A DNA stretch of 64,000 nucleotides. It comes from Strobilurus pachycystidiatus. Its lineage: Eukaryota; Basidiomycota; Agaricomycetes; Agaricales; Physalacriaceae. Under the pieces are notes generated by a model that searched no databases, was not told where the DNA came from, and saw only the letters and a list, made by a program, of their open reading frames with translations. The number at the start of each line of letters is the position of its first letter. Within the stretch, counting starts at the first letter, position 1. The stretch is taken from NCBI GenBank assembly GCA_019915135.1, contig JAHLMK010000014.1:1116001-1180000 (forward strand), written 5' to 3'. Positions 1 to 12,206 of the stretch are shown one piece after another. The position numbers were made by a program, and so were the translations under genes.

Positions 1-90
1 CGAACGGGAGGTAGGTAGGAAGTGTGGTTCAAAAAATAATTGCGTAACCACATCACATTCCTCGCCGCCCTGCCGGTTCACATTTGCTCA

Positions 91-176
91 CCCTGTCTGT
101 CTCGAGCCCTGCCCGTCTCATAAACCCTGCCCGTCTCGTAAACCCTGAACGTCTCGTAAAGCCTGTCCGTCTCAAA
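91..176. repeat. 18-bp minisatellite, about 5 units
   Basis: Five head-to-tail units begin at 91, 107, 125, 143 and 161. The core reads CCCTGCCCGTCTCGTAAA; the first unit is 16 bp and the last is diverged. No coding role is visible. Confidence 0.85.
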
Positions 177-2199
177 AGTTTCTTGTATAGCTCAACTCAA
201 ATCCTGTCTTGTGCAAACAATCCGCCTGAGAAATCCGCTTTGAAAGACACCAATTCCGCTACAAAAGACACCAAGAAACGACCTTGCTATCCCTATTCCA
301 GAGGTGAACTCACCCGTGGTCCAGAAATAGCGAGGTACATAATTCAGGCGTGATATATTGCTGATATGAAATACAACAAGTTTAAGCAACGAGAATCTAC
401 TGTGAGCTCAGGCTGCTGTGTGAGAGAAGACAAGAGAAGGTATATATGAATCGGAAGGGAACAGTGGTATGTAGAGTAGAGCAAAGATGAATGAGAAGTG
501 TGGCACCAATAAATCAAAGTGACGTGTTGAGCAACCGGTCCGCCGTGCCAAGATGCCGCAGTAGATGTAAAATATGCCAAGAAGAGGGTGATTTTGCGCC
601 GGAACCCGATTGGAGGGTGGAAAACATATATAAGAGCGGAATTCTTGAAAGTCACCTTTGTTTCGTTCTCTCACTACGCCGCCATTATGCTCTACTCAGA
701 AGCCCCCACCCCTTGCTGCTGTTGTCCACGCCCGCTTTCCTTGTATGTGCCGCATCACATTGCGTCGACGGCGGTGACTTCCGTATTGGGATTGACGTTT
801 TCGGTGAGTCTCCAGATGTTCGCAAAGTGTTATAGAGTCTCACCAGACTTGTAGACGCGTCAACCAGTCCTTCCCAGCTCCCTAAGTCCCCCACCCTTGC
901 CCCCAACCACCGCTGACTTTACTAGAACGCCGATCCCCTGCGGTGTGACTGCCCACGGCACGCGTCCTCGCGACGTGTGTTAGCCCATGACATTCGGGAC
1001 CAGCTCGGCTACGCCACGGTCTGGGGACTTGGCTCCGGCCATATGCAGAACACCCGCGTGAAACGCCCGAGATTTGGTTGGAGGCACGGTTCTCTGCCAG
1101 CCGGTGACTGTTCTTGAATGAGCTCACCGAGTGACATATGTCGCGTAGCTGAACCCGTACGCGGCGTAGAAGTAGTGTGAACGTGCTGACCTTTACAGCC
1201 ACCGCCGCCGTTCCCTTGAGGAACGGCGGTCTTCTTTTTTTTTAAGCCAAGAGCCGGCTGGCTGGGGAATCTATGGAGAAATTTCTGATTTTGTAAAAAC
1301 CGAGCCACCTTGCAACGCACCACGAAAAATGAAAATGCAAGCTTGAGTTCTCAAAATCAGTTTCGTCGTCGCGCGAGTCTGTTTGAGTGAGCCGCCATCG
1401 AGTTATCCACAACGGAAGCGATCGCCGTTAGCGCCGTATTCAACCATCAACCTTGCCGAGAATCTGAGTCGAAACGGCACCCGGATAGGGAATTAGACTG
1501 AGGTAAGGGCACTTTGGCGCGCAAGTCGACTTGTCTCTGACCACGACAGGACGGCATTCAGGTGCGTGAATTTCACTCGGCACCCATCCACCCGCTGACT
1601 TGTGGCGGACGCGAGGGGCAGGCACACACCGGGGGCACACGCCGGGGCCACGCTGGGGGGACGGACGCGCACGACGGAGGGGCGGACACACACACAGCGA
1701 GGGGCACGCACACACGCCGGGGGACGCACACACACCGAGGGACGCGAAGAGGCGCAGGGAAGAGGACGGCCGCGCGAGGAGGACCACCAAAGCCCGCTCG
1801 CACCCCATCGCCATCGATCGCCAGCAGCCCACCCGCAACCCAGCCAGCCAGCCATCGCCAGCCATTGCCGAGTAGACACGTAGACACGTAGACACGGCAA
1901 TACACGTCATCGCGTCATCCACTTAAGCAAGATGCGTGGCGCCACTCTTCTTTCGAAAAGAAGCACGGCCATGCCCCACGCGTACAGTGACGGTTCGTTT
2001 TTGCTCGATTCTCTCTGCATTCTCAGTGCCGGCGTCGCTACAACACAGACTCTCTCAACCTGCCAAATCGGACGGGATCTATCTCTGAACTTTCCTGCTC
2101 TGCCTGCCTGCGCTGCCCTGTTAACTTACGTATGATGTCTTCTCTTAATCCTGTCAAGTCACCGGATCTAGAGTGCTACGATACCTCGAAAGGCACTTC
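177..2199. other. No supportable gene
   Basis: I find no open frame here that links by plausible splice sites into a recognisable protein. About 1615-1770 is low-complexity GC/CA-rich sequence made of CACAC and GGGG tracts. At 1875-1896 the 8-mer TAGACACG is repeated. A strong hairpin at 1205-1229 is listed separately. Confidence 0.5.
1205..1238 (+). other. Perfect 10-bp hairpin followed by a T tract
   Basis: CCGCCGTTCC (1205-1214) and GGAACGGCGG (1220-1229) are perfect inverted repeats around a 5-nt loop, followed by a T-rich run to about 1243. It looks like a bacterial intrinsic terminator. In a fungal chromosome that function is not expected and no adjacent gene supports it. Confidence 0.5.
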
Positions 2200-3990
2200 C
2201 CAAATTCGGTTCAACAAATGCCGTTTATCCTTGACACGGTTTTCTCGTTACGTTACGGAATCTGTGGAACTGATACATACGGATGCGCCACACCTTCATT
2301 ATGAGGTGAATCAAAGTCACAACGGAGCTAGCACGATCTGTCTGCGAACCTCACCACTGATCCTTTTGTTACGCACGTCAATGCGAGCTTGAAGGGCTTC
2401 TTTCGCTACCTACAACCTTCCGAAGCAACGAGAAACTATCGTCAATCTTTCTTCTTGTCCGAATTGGAGCTGTCCCAATCCACAGTAGGCATGTAGTGCC
2501 TGTATGATCTGCGACATACAAGCCACACATTTGCTGCTGCAGGCTCACAAACGACGGCGTGCCGTACAACTCGACGATGACTGCCACCTCGTTCTGCTCA
2601 GAGGGACGCGACGAGCGGCGCAGAGACCGCGATTCCCCGATCTTCGGTCCGCTTTTCTATTCCACTGTGACTCGACATTGTGAAGGCTATTGCACCTCAC
2701 CCCCAAGAAATCTTCTACTACCCCTCTGCACTTGGCCAAGCTTTGACGATTATCACCCAAACACAATGAACAGGTGCTTTCCGGGTCATCCTTACCGCCA
2801 TACCCTCGTACTCAAGCCTACAAGATCCGCTAGACTATCACGACACAACACTGTACATCACAGAATCCCACGTTCGAGTCGTACACTTGCTTTGACGCGG
2901 TCTTCTTGTTACGGAATCAGTGGAACTGGAACATCACCTTCATTATGAAGTGAATCGAAGTCACGACGGAGCTAGCACGATCTGTCTCCAAATATCACTT
3001 GCGAAGCAACGAGAAACAATGCAAATTGGAGCTGTCCCAGTCCCATACAATTCACGGTAGACCTGTAGTGCCTGTGTAATCTGTGACATACAAGCCATGC
3101 GGCATCTGGTGCATAAACGACGGTGTACCGTACAAGTTCACCATGAATACCATTTAAATTCCTTGTCTTGCTCGTGGACACGACGAATTGCAGAGACCGC
3201 AATTACCCCGAGCTTCATCCTATGTTACACACACGCACTCGACGTGGTGAAGGCTTTTTTTTAATACCTTGGCACCTCCCAAGAACTTCTCTTTCTTTAT
3301 CATGGGCTGTAACTAATTTAAACATCAACACGTTGTTGCAGTGGCGAAGACATAGAGAGCTGGAGACGCGCCTTGGAAGATAAGATTAGTTGGGTGTCTG
3401 GTGCGGCGAAAGAACATACAACAGGTAATTTTCTATCGCCATTTCCTCATTTTCTCGTACCCCAGCCCACAAGATCCACTGTCACTAAACTGTCACGACT
3501 CAGCCTAGAGTCGTGTACATCACAGAACCCCACGTTCGAGTCGTACACTTGACGCGGTCTTCTTGTTACGGAATGAGTGGAACTTGAACATACAGACGCG
3601 CCACACCTTCGTTATGAGGTGAATCAAAGTCACACCGGAGCTAGCACTGATCCTTCTGCTACGCATGTCAATGGGAGATCTATGGCGCTTCAGAGCCATA
3701 CTCCATCGTGTTTCACTGTGGCTCGACATGGTGAAGGTGTCTCCCAAGAAATAAAATCTTTCATCAAGCTTCAATTGAGCTAATTGAAGCATGGCCAGTC
3801 CATCGTTGCAGTGGCGAAGCTCGGCTGAGTATATAGAGAGGAGAAACGACAAGGCTTGGACACATAGCAATTTCATCCTTATCGCCGTACCCTCATACTC
3901 AAGCCCACGATATCCGCGAGACAGTATACGGATCTGTACATCTACGAGCTAATCCCACTGCACCATCTGAGTATTATTACATCAATTCCA
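2200..3990. repeat. Degenerate tandem array, period about 656 bp
   Basis: Three diverged units follow each other. The anchor GTTACGGAA lies at 2252, 2908 and 3565, giving spacings of 656 and 657 bp. Each unit also has a block like ATGAGGTGAATCAAAGTCAC, a GACATACAAGCCA block and a CTCGACATGGTGAAGG block; the third unit is shorter. No unit has a coherent open frame. An old tandem duplication of non-coding DNA or of a degraded element is the simplest reading. Confidence 0.75.
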
Positions 3991-4133
3991 GACAGCTTAC
4001 GATACATTGAAATGTTTACATGGTTTCCAGCCCACTGGCATCGCTACCTCCGAGCCACCGAAAGAAGAATCAAAAACGACAGTCACCAGAAATTCGTTCC
4101 ACTCCATTCGCAAACCTTACTCAGGCTTTCACC

Positions 4134-5749
4134 TCACATGGCTTCAACCTTTCTCTCCGTCACAGCGATCCCCATCTCCACATCCCGGTCGCCCATCTTG
4201 TCCTCGTCGAACATCTCAGACTCGGGCGTCTCGAGCATGTCATCATCCGTTCGCGTGAACGTCTCCATCTGGACGTGTACGCCCAAGGCCGAGGTCCGTA
4301 TGACGCTCGCGTGTCTCGCAGTGTTGATCCGAGGTCCAGGCTCGCCAGGCTTTCTGAACCGGACAGCTGTATGCGATACATGAGATCCAGAGCTGCAATT
4401 TCCTCAAGATCAGCTAAAGGCGAGTAACGCAATAATTCGACGTACTTCAGCATCTCCGGCCCTTGATTCGCAAACTTGTTCAGACGGCGAACAACTCTGC
4501 ACGCCACGATCTGTGTCGACATGAGTTGCTAGCCCCCGATGGAGTGGTGACATGTACGTACTGTGTTGAAGATTGCAGCAGGGACATTGAATATGATGCT
4601 CATGATAGCGTTGAGATCCAGGAGCATAAACACCGTCGCGAGAAGATTCGATAGGAAACTGTCTGGAGGGTTAGGTCACCTTTACAGTTGCCACGCAGAA
4701 ACACTAACGCGATGATGAAATACACAAGTCCATCCGCAAAGAGCAGTCTCCCGAGGCGACTTGATCCCATCGCGCTGCAGTTGTCCGAGTTGCCGAATAC
4801 AAGTTTGTACGCGTTGAGCACGAGGACGATGAAGTCAAAGACCATAGAATAAATGAATGTCGCTGCAAGGATCGTGTTGTTGGTGGATGTGATGATGCAT
4901 GCTTGGGCTACCGGTGACCATTCGGCGTCAAGGAGCACGCCTTGGAGAGTGTCAGTGCCGTACACTGGTTAGTCATGTAACGAGGGTACTAGTAGTTACC
5001 TTGGAGAATCAGAGACCAATGCCCCAAAATAAGAATAGAAAGAGCGATGGAGATGTTCCGCGCATTGCCATAGACCGCGATTCTGTTTAAATCAGCGTAA
5101 AGATTTGCACTACATGTGTTGAATAATAGGAAGCTTTACGTGCGGAGACACAAGTTGATACTGGCGAGGCCTACAGCAGCGTTACCGGCTAACTGATGAT
5201 ACCGGTGAGGCTGACGAAATGCGACAGAGACGGAGAACGCCGCCTTACCTGATTGAACGTGTACAAGGCCTGACAATTGACTTCCCTACGATTCAGTGGA
5301 TGTTAGCATATGCCGAATGAGCAAAGCTATCATATCATTATGGACCTCGTGGTATCCAGAGCGATAATTCTATGTTCGGAAAACATGAGAATGCGGAGGG
5401 CTAATTTGAGGAAAGACCCACATGCCGACCAGCGCAAACAAGAGAAGGTATCGGTTGAGAAAATAGAAGACCTGAGTGAGTGGCAAATTCGTCAGCAACT
5501 CGAGCGCGAATAGAATGCTGAATCATGCTCGCACCATGGGCCACCGGAACGTCTTCTTCCCAGACAGGTAGTCCCAGTCGAATGAGAGGGATACGAAGTA
5601 CTCCCATCTGGAAGTGGAATCAGCTTCCTTCGTACGCGTCGTCAGGTAGACGCTAGCACTCACACGTAGACTCCCAACAACGCGTGCATCAAGTTGGCAA
5701 ATATCGTCGAGTCGATTTGGACTTCATGCTCGGATTTCCAGTCAGGCAT
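4134..5749 (-). CDS. Agaricomycete multi-pass membrane protein, 354 aa, 11 exons
   Basis: Exons read on the minus strand: 5664-5749, 5535-5607, 5422-5471, 5346-5369, 5249-5285, 5140-5192, 5000-5082, 4703-4940, 4562-4658, 4446-4510 and 4134-4392. All introns are GT-AG and the sum is 1065 nt. The start was chosen because MPDWKSEHEVQ leads directly into the first hydrophobic helix (FANLMHALLGVYVWE). Family-like blocks follow: FYFLNRYLLLFALVG, CQALYTFNQLAGNAA, GHWSLILQG, TNNTILAATFIYSM and FADGLVYFIIA, giving about seven membrane segments. The tail is hydrophilic and acidic and contains HVQMETFTRTDDDMLETPES. I know this architecture as a large, uncharacterised family in mushroom-forming fungi (DUF6533-like); no function is established. 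Very small exons (24 and 37 nt) explain why no long frame shows. Confidence 0.85.
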
Positions 5750-7114
5750 CTGATCAGCACACTCGGAGGGAAGAAGAGATGGTAGCCAAGGAACAGACGG
5801 TGAATGGGCGTGCTTTTGTACCCATCATTCGAGCGGGTACGGGAGCGTTTGATCGTTGAAAATTTAGTGTGCACTTTGAGGGCCTGGGAGCCGAATGGGT
5901 TGAGGGAATCATATTGCCGCGGTCCGCCTGCTAGCGCATGCGATAACATTGTCACTGTATTGGGGTATCAGGCAGCCGCCGAGTAGAAATGATCTGATGA
6001 CGACTTGGAGGAGTCTTCTCAGGGTGACATCCATACTGGTTCTTTCTGTCCAGTATCGCCGCTTAGAAACAAGAGACCCATATCGCAATGAAATGTCGAT
6101 AACATTGGCAAGCACGAGTTGCGGCGTTGCATGCGCCCTTTGACGTAAGAATACCTGTCGACTGTAGTGGAGACAGCGGGTTTTGAACGAGAGGTACCTT
6201 TAAAGAAGGGAATCAGGCGAACGAGTGAAAGAGTCGACGATATACACGGATATCATGACGATGATGGTTCTCCCATCAGACCAAGAAGATGCCCCCCGGA
6301 GACAACCAAAGGCCTAGTCAAACTTGCAATTGCGGAGCAGTCTATACGCAATACTGTAGTGTATTGGACAGAGAGCGAACTATCGCCTGTTGCGTAACAT
6401 CTGAGAGCCACCAGAGATCCAGAGGCGCAAGTTCCGAGGATTGTATTCGAGCTGGGAAAGCGGGGCCCGGGACCGTGCGATCTGGTAAGCATCTTTGGTG
6501 AGGGAAAGCATTATCATGCAAAATGTATCTCACCTTTCGAAAGCACTAGAAGACTCCGTCTCCGACTATTGCAGTGACCCGACGTCGTCTGAGCTTAGTT
6601 GCCACATAGTCGAATTGTCATTCGGGGGCGAGGAGCAAATCGCCGGTGAATGGGAATACTATTGCTTGCAGCCTGTTCTGTCTGGCCCGGTGAGTCCTCT
6701 GTCCGCCCCATCACAAAATAGCTTTGTCCACCTAATGCTCCCCAGTATAACGAATGCATGCTCCTTCTGTCCGGGATCTGCTACTATCGCAGTGAAGTTT
6801 GGTGATTATGTGACTAGAGGACGTTTGAGCGCAGTAATTCGAGAGATAGAGACTCAGAGAGGGAGTAAGCGACAGGGTCGGATGCAAGGTCGGGCGAACC
6901 GGAAAGACCCGGCTTACATCTCGGGCCGGTATCCGCACAGTGTGGCGTATAATCAAATGAAATTTATTAAATTGACACAGTGACACAGGCCCTCCATCTC
7001 ACGCTGGCAGTACAGAAGAGTCAAATATGCTATACAGTACAGTTAATCATGTCCGATGCTCTAATACGTTACAGTTGGAGATCAAGCTATAAATTGGTTA
7101 TGATGATATAATGA
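5750..7114. other. No supportable gene
   Basis: This lies between two minus-strand genes. The longest open stretch (about 6495-6983, +) has no recognisable motif and does not extend by splicing into anything family-like. It probably holds the upstream region of the membrane-protein gene and the 3' region of the next gene. Confidence 0.45.
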
Positions 7115-7551
7115 TTATGGTGTCTGGGGACGCGGCGCGCGCTGAATGCGATATGGATGAACCCTAGCGCCTTTAGCCAGAGGACGCTGGGGATGGCGGA
7201 ATGGCAGCATGGCGGGCCCGACGAGGAGGAGCGCCTCGGGGCGGGGTTGGTTTGGCATGGATGGTGGTACAAAGACGATGGCGTCCGCCTCTTCCATTGA
7301 GCATGGAAGTAAGCGGACGTTGCCGTCATTTGGCGCAGACGGAGGGGATGGGGAGCGCCAGGAGGACGAGGAAATGGAGAGTTGTCTTGACTTTGGCATG
7401 TCGGAGCGTGAGGATGATGACTGACGCGAGGTGTTAGGGAGGGTGAAGAAGGGAAGGAAGTTTCACGCACTGTTTGACAGTCATAAGTTGTGGTAGTGGG
7501 CAGCAGATTCAAACTGCGGAGGGAAGGAAGAGTGGGTCGTGTAGCGGGCAT
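7115..7551 (-). CDS. Small conserved fungal protein, 128 aa, two exons
   Basis: Exon 1 is 7471-7551 and exon 2 is 7115-7420, joined by a 50-nt GT-AG intron. The start at 7551 gives MPATRPTLPSLRSLNLLP. The middle is serine/proline-rich and low-complexity. The C-terminal part reads RLLPCSMEEADAIVFVPPS, then ALLLVGPAM, then PQRPLAKGARVHPYRI. I recognise this last block (KGARxHPYRI) as a conserved signature of an uncharacterised basidiomycete family. No enzymatic motif or membrane segment is visible. An upstream ATG at 7650 would add an N-terminal extension, but the MP-start fits the family better. Confidence 0.8.
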
Positions 7552-8591
7552 GATGATGGGTCGTGAGTAGGAAGTGTACAGATGTGAGGACCAGCCCGTT
7601 ATTATCAGAAATCTAGCGATGGAGAGAAAAGAAATGGAGATGGACTGCATACTCAGTCTTGACCTCTCACTTTTTATCTAATTGGGCAATTCAGGCGCGC
7701 ACAATGGCCTGCGACAAGACAATGGTCACGCATCATTACAATCAGCCTCCGTCACGCGTTCTTTCCATTCTTGTCTCCCATTTCGATGTCCTTCCTTTGT
7801 GCCATTTTTCTATTGTCTGTGCTGGACCGCTCAACTCCATGGAACTGTTCCTGTTCTACACATGCTGCCTCTCTGATCCACCTGAAGTAAAACTTGTCTT
7901 CCCAGCACCTTGATCCCGCTGGCAGCATCCTCGGGAGTCGGCCGAAGACATGTTTTCCTTTATCTTCGTCCAGTCTCTTCCGATGGGCAGCACGGAAGAC
8001 TACGGGCGGCCTGGATTGCTCACAGCATTCTGACAACAACGAGCGCCGTTGCACAGGCATCGTCAAGAATTTGAACTGAGGTCCGAGCTCAGAGGGTCGA
8101 CTGCGTCGAGTACGTCCTGATCTGAAGCACCCGAACACTGCCGCTCGTTTCCTATCTAGACATTCTGTGTATCTGCTTGGGGATTGAATATTGAATCTCT
8201 AGCTGCGGGCAATGTGTCCGGGAGACGTCGCCGCGAAACAACAGTCCACAACGGCGACGACATCAAAGTGACTCACTGCTGCCGGTAGACATCACGCTCC
8301 GTGCCGCGCTCTCCTTGAGAACAGATAGATTGTGCTTTGGAACTATGTGCAAACTTGCTGTTACACGTACCCACAAAGCAATCTTGTTCTGCAATCTCCA
8401 TGGTGCGCCGTGATCACTAGGAGAGTGGCAATGCACCCCTTCCCGGGGGCTTCTCCGTGCTATTCCACACCCGTAGTTTCAGTACGTTTCGACGTTCTCC
8501 GTCCATTCCAAATCCGTCCTCTAAACCTCGGTATCCCAGCGCCGTTCTCTGCTATATAGGAATGTTGCGAGTATGAAGTTCGGGACCAGAA
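7552..8591. other. Divergent intergenic region
   Basis: This separates the minus-strand small gene from the plus-strand regulator and must hold both promoters. I see no third gene. Pyrimidine-rich tracts occur around 7780-7900. Confidence 0.5.
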
Positions 8592-10521
8592 ATGACTTCA
8601 AGGTCTTCTACGCCACGTCCAGGTCGCGGTAACTCTTCTTCGCGTTCGCCTCAAATTCACAAAGGAGGCGCGTGTTTGAATTGCAGGTCAGTGAACAAGT
8701 CGCGTCGTCTGGATCTACGTTCTCAATGAACTTCATTATAGGCACAGAAAGATTGTAAAGTGTATCTCCAGCCGGCTGACTGAAGTTGACGTCCCATCTA
8801 TGTAGCGATGCGATGGTAGAAAGCCGACATGTGGGCAATGTGCCTCTTCAAATATCTTTACGGACTGCGAGTACGGGGGATCAGGCGTCACGAAAACTCA
8901 GATGCTGGAAGAGCAGATCGCCACCGTCCAAAGAAGGATACAAGAGCTGGAACAACCTGGTCAAGCCGGTCCTGAACCTATGCCCGTGGCTTTGTCGCAG
9001 CCCTATACGTCGGCTCAAGGTGATGCTACTGATTCATCTCTTACGATCACTACTAACATTGAGTTTAGGCGAGAATCTTCTGAGCATCCCGATCCAGATG
9101 CAACATGCCATGTAGGAATATTCGCCTCAAGGAACTCTAAAACGCCTCTAATCATCTTCATCCTCAGCTTACAGACCTTCCTCTCCAACTGCTATGCACT
9201 CGGCTTCTTTCTCGACGTCTCTCGCATCACCCAAGCATTCTTGAATCAGACCGACCGCCCTATCCCTGCTCTGCACCTCGCCGTGCTTCTCTGGGGGATC
9301 CACCTCAGCTCCCAGGCGCAAGTGCGCGAGTACGAAAAACCCTGCCTTGCCACCCTTGCAACCCAAAGTCTCGATGCGGCGCACCCACAAGGCGTGATAC
9401 AATACCTCCAGGCCGAAGTCCTTCTCGCGCAGTACTTCTTTCGAACCGGCAAGATACTCGAAGGGAAGTACCACACGAGTACGGCTGTGTCTTTGGTTTT
9501 GAGTTCGGGATTGCATAAGCATAATCCGGGAAATGCGAACGGGGGAGACTTGGTGGCGGAAGGAGAGAAGCTGAACGGGATGTGGGCTGTGTTTGCGCTG
9601 AATAACTGCTGGACGGCCCTGGATGGGTCGCCTTCGAATTTTGTCATTGATGCAGAGGCATCGAGGATCGACGCGCCGTGGCCGTTGGAGATGGCACAGT
9701 ATCCCGAGGTGAGCTCAGTCCCAAAAGCAGCTTTTGGTGGTGATTCATGACATATCGTGTGCCGTGTAGATCACTCAGCTGCCCCCCAGGATCACGTATA
9801 CTGTCCAGAAGTTTCTCGCTGGCGATTCGGATTCCGGAACTTCTAATCTAGCCCTCCAAGTAAAGGCATCCATCCTTTTTGAACAGGCTGGACGACTCGC
9901 AGAGCAATACAATCCTCGTAAGTCTGTCTCCTCTCATTGCAGTGTCTCGCACTGATGCGTCGATACTCAGGTACTCCATCTCAAGACGCGAGCCGATTCC
10001 TTTCGCGCTTCAACTCGTTCTCCGCCATACTGGAGAGGTTCATCCAAACTCTCCCGCCCACGAGTTTGTTGGTCTCCTCCCTGGCCCACGGCGCGATTCT
10101 CGCTTTGCACATGCCGGTCATCGCGGCGAACCCAAACGCGCGCCTGCGTATGGTCACTGCTGTGCGTCAGATGGTCGAGTTGCTGAATGCTTTCAGAGGA
10201 GGGTTCGTCGACGCGATTGTTGGGGTCAGTCCGAGTACTGTACTGTCTGGCTGTGATCACGACATTGATATCTAATCAGGTCGTCTGGACGAAGAGCTGC
10301 ATGTTCCTCATTCACGAAATACAGGGGAACCCACGGCAGGAGGAACCCATGGCGCTGTTGAACGCGGTCATGAGGGCCATGGCGGCCCTTGCTCCGAGTT
10401 GCCAGTTCATCGGTATGTACGTTCAACTGTCGGGTGTCAAGTAAGACTGACACTTTTATTCCACTCGGAAGCTTCTCAGCTCGGCCAGGTGCAGAGCGCT
10501 TTGGGAGCCTCTGGTCGTTGA
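8592..10521 (+). CDS. Zn2Cys6 transcription factor, 496 aa, nine exons
   Basis: Exons: 8592-8686, 8742-8754, 8806-9019, 9069-9111, 9168-9708, 9770-9917, 9971-10224, 10280-10412 and 10472-10521. All are GT-AG and the sum is 1491 nt. The product is a fungal GAL4-type DNA-binding regulator acting in the nucleus. The cluster is C28-x2-C31-x6-C38-x6-C45-x2-C48-x8-C57, the canonical spacing. A coiled coil follows (MLEEQIATVQRRIQELE), then the fungal-specific middle domain (LGFFLDVSRITQAFLN, LHLAVLLWGIHLSS, YFFRTGKILEGKYH). The 13-nt second exon supplies residues between the second and third zinc cysteines. Without it the spacing would be non-canonical, which supports the call. The target genes cannot be told from sequence. 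Confidence 0.92.
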
Positions 10522-11164
10522 GCCGCTTTGTACTGTATTTATCGTAAGTTACGGGGAGAAATTAGAGCCCATTATAATACTCTATGCCCAGGATTGGCGT
10601 ATACTTGATGTTGTTTAGATTGTGATCAGTTCATTTATTTATTACCAGTGTCGTTGATTTGTGCCAGTCGATTTTATTGTACTTAGAACCTCTATTATTT
10701 CAGATTGTTTGCCTTTCGGAAGGGTGGCACACGTCTGACTTTGAGATTGGCGTCGAGTCTCCAGAACCTGCTTCTGATGGCTCATGGAGCAGGAGAACTT
10801 GAACATTGCGACCTCAATGCATGCGCATGGGCGCACACAAAATGATTGCACAAAATCGACTTCGACCCGTATCTCCGTTTGGCCATGCCTGATCCATCAA
10901 GCCCAACCTGAGCCCAACACAGCCACTTAACGGTATCTGCTGCACTTTCATGTCGCGAGGGCCATACCACCGCTGTACGACGAACTAACGACCATCCGCT
11001 GCTCAACTCGCATTAATTTTATGTCCATCTCATAACCTCACTGCTATCTTGTTTCTGTCGCTGTCCTGTATACCATTGTACGCTGTCGTTCGCATTTCTG
11101 CCGCATCACAGCTGATCTAGTCACGGATTGCAGATTTTACTCGCTCTCGACGTGCAAAAATTGT
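10522..11164. other. Intergenic region
   Basis: AT-rich sequence after the regulator stop (around 10560-10680) grades into the promoter region of the next plus-strand gene. No gene or repeat seen. Confidence 0.5.
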
Positions 11165-12204
11165 ATGGACCCTACAGAGCGCCGCACATCTCTCGATTCT
11201 AATGCTGAGAAGCCACTGCGATCCATTCTAAAGTCAACTGGCGCGCATTCCACCACACCACCATTGCCGCAATATGCTCCGTCCGCCTCTGGCGGCCGCG
11301 TTCGAATCAATGAACCTTACCGAACCCCCGCTCCTCTTCCCGACATTACCGGGCTACCTCACGACGGTCCTGTCCCCCCAGTCACCCTCCCACGTACACA
11401 AAACCTAGAATCCCTCGAAGCACTCGCTTTTCAGCTCGCAACAAAATTGCGGGTACAACGCTTGCGAGGACAAGACAGTTACCGGGAGCAACCTGCACCC
11501 GATACTGCCAGTCTCATGCCCCGCCCGACGCACAAACCCGACAACTCTCCAGAGTTCAGGCATATCCTTATGGGCAAATGGGTCCCCGGCCCCGACTGTG
11601 CGTTCTCTCATTTCCTAGCTTGCGCTGTGGTTTTGACTCACCGTCAGTGGGACCTGTCCTTTCGCCTACTCTCGCCATGTCTCGCGGTACCATCGCTGTT
11701 AATCCTATGATTGTTGGCCCTTTCTCAGATATTCGGCGACTTGACTGGGACGTGCGACTTCCCCCCCTGGACTCTAAGTACATCACGCCGGAGCGCGAAA
11801 TTCCTATGCTTTTGCCCAATGCGCATCTCCAACCAGCCACGGCTCCAAAGCTTCCCCGACTGTTCCTTCTTTCAGAATTATTCCCGTGGTTCATCACAGT
11901 GGATGCGCGACAGGCGTCCACAGGTGTCACCGTCCATGATGTTCTACGGCAGCTGTCCGCCTTTCTGAGCATGGTTCTAGCCGAGCGCGATATACGGGCA
12001 ACAACGCCAGAACATAGAGAGGCGGTCACGGAGGCAAATCATACCCGTCTCGCTCAATCGATAGGTCCGCCAGGCATTCGGATATTTGATTGGCTTGCGG
12101 AGAACACGAAGTTCAATGGTCTAGTTTACAAGCCCGGGCACGTACCATTGAAATCCTTCTACTCCAGAGAGGCTTATTTCGTTGTATCTTTCGAGCAGTG
12201 TTGA
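11165..12204 (+). CDS. DUF6699-like protein, 329 aa, two exons
   Basis: Exons 11165-11597 and 11648-12204 join by a 50-nt GT-AG intron that restores the frame (GKWVPGPD then LGPVLSPTLA). The N-terminal 130 residues are proline/serine-rich with RSILKSTGAH. The C-terminal 180 residues fit the basidiomycete DUF6699 pattern: LDWDVRLPP, a PRLFLLSELFPWFITVDA strand, TVHDVLRQLSAFL, and a closing FDWLAENTKFNGL. No function is known for the family. The stop lies 2 bp from the stop of the convergent gene, so the 3' untranslated regions must overlap. Confidence 0.8.
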
Positions 12205-12206
12205 AT

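Noticed and set aside
1440..1922. Several overlapping frames in the CA/GC-rich tract
   Set aside because: Low-complexity DNA is open in many frames at once; the translations are cysteine/arginine/proline noise.
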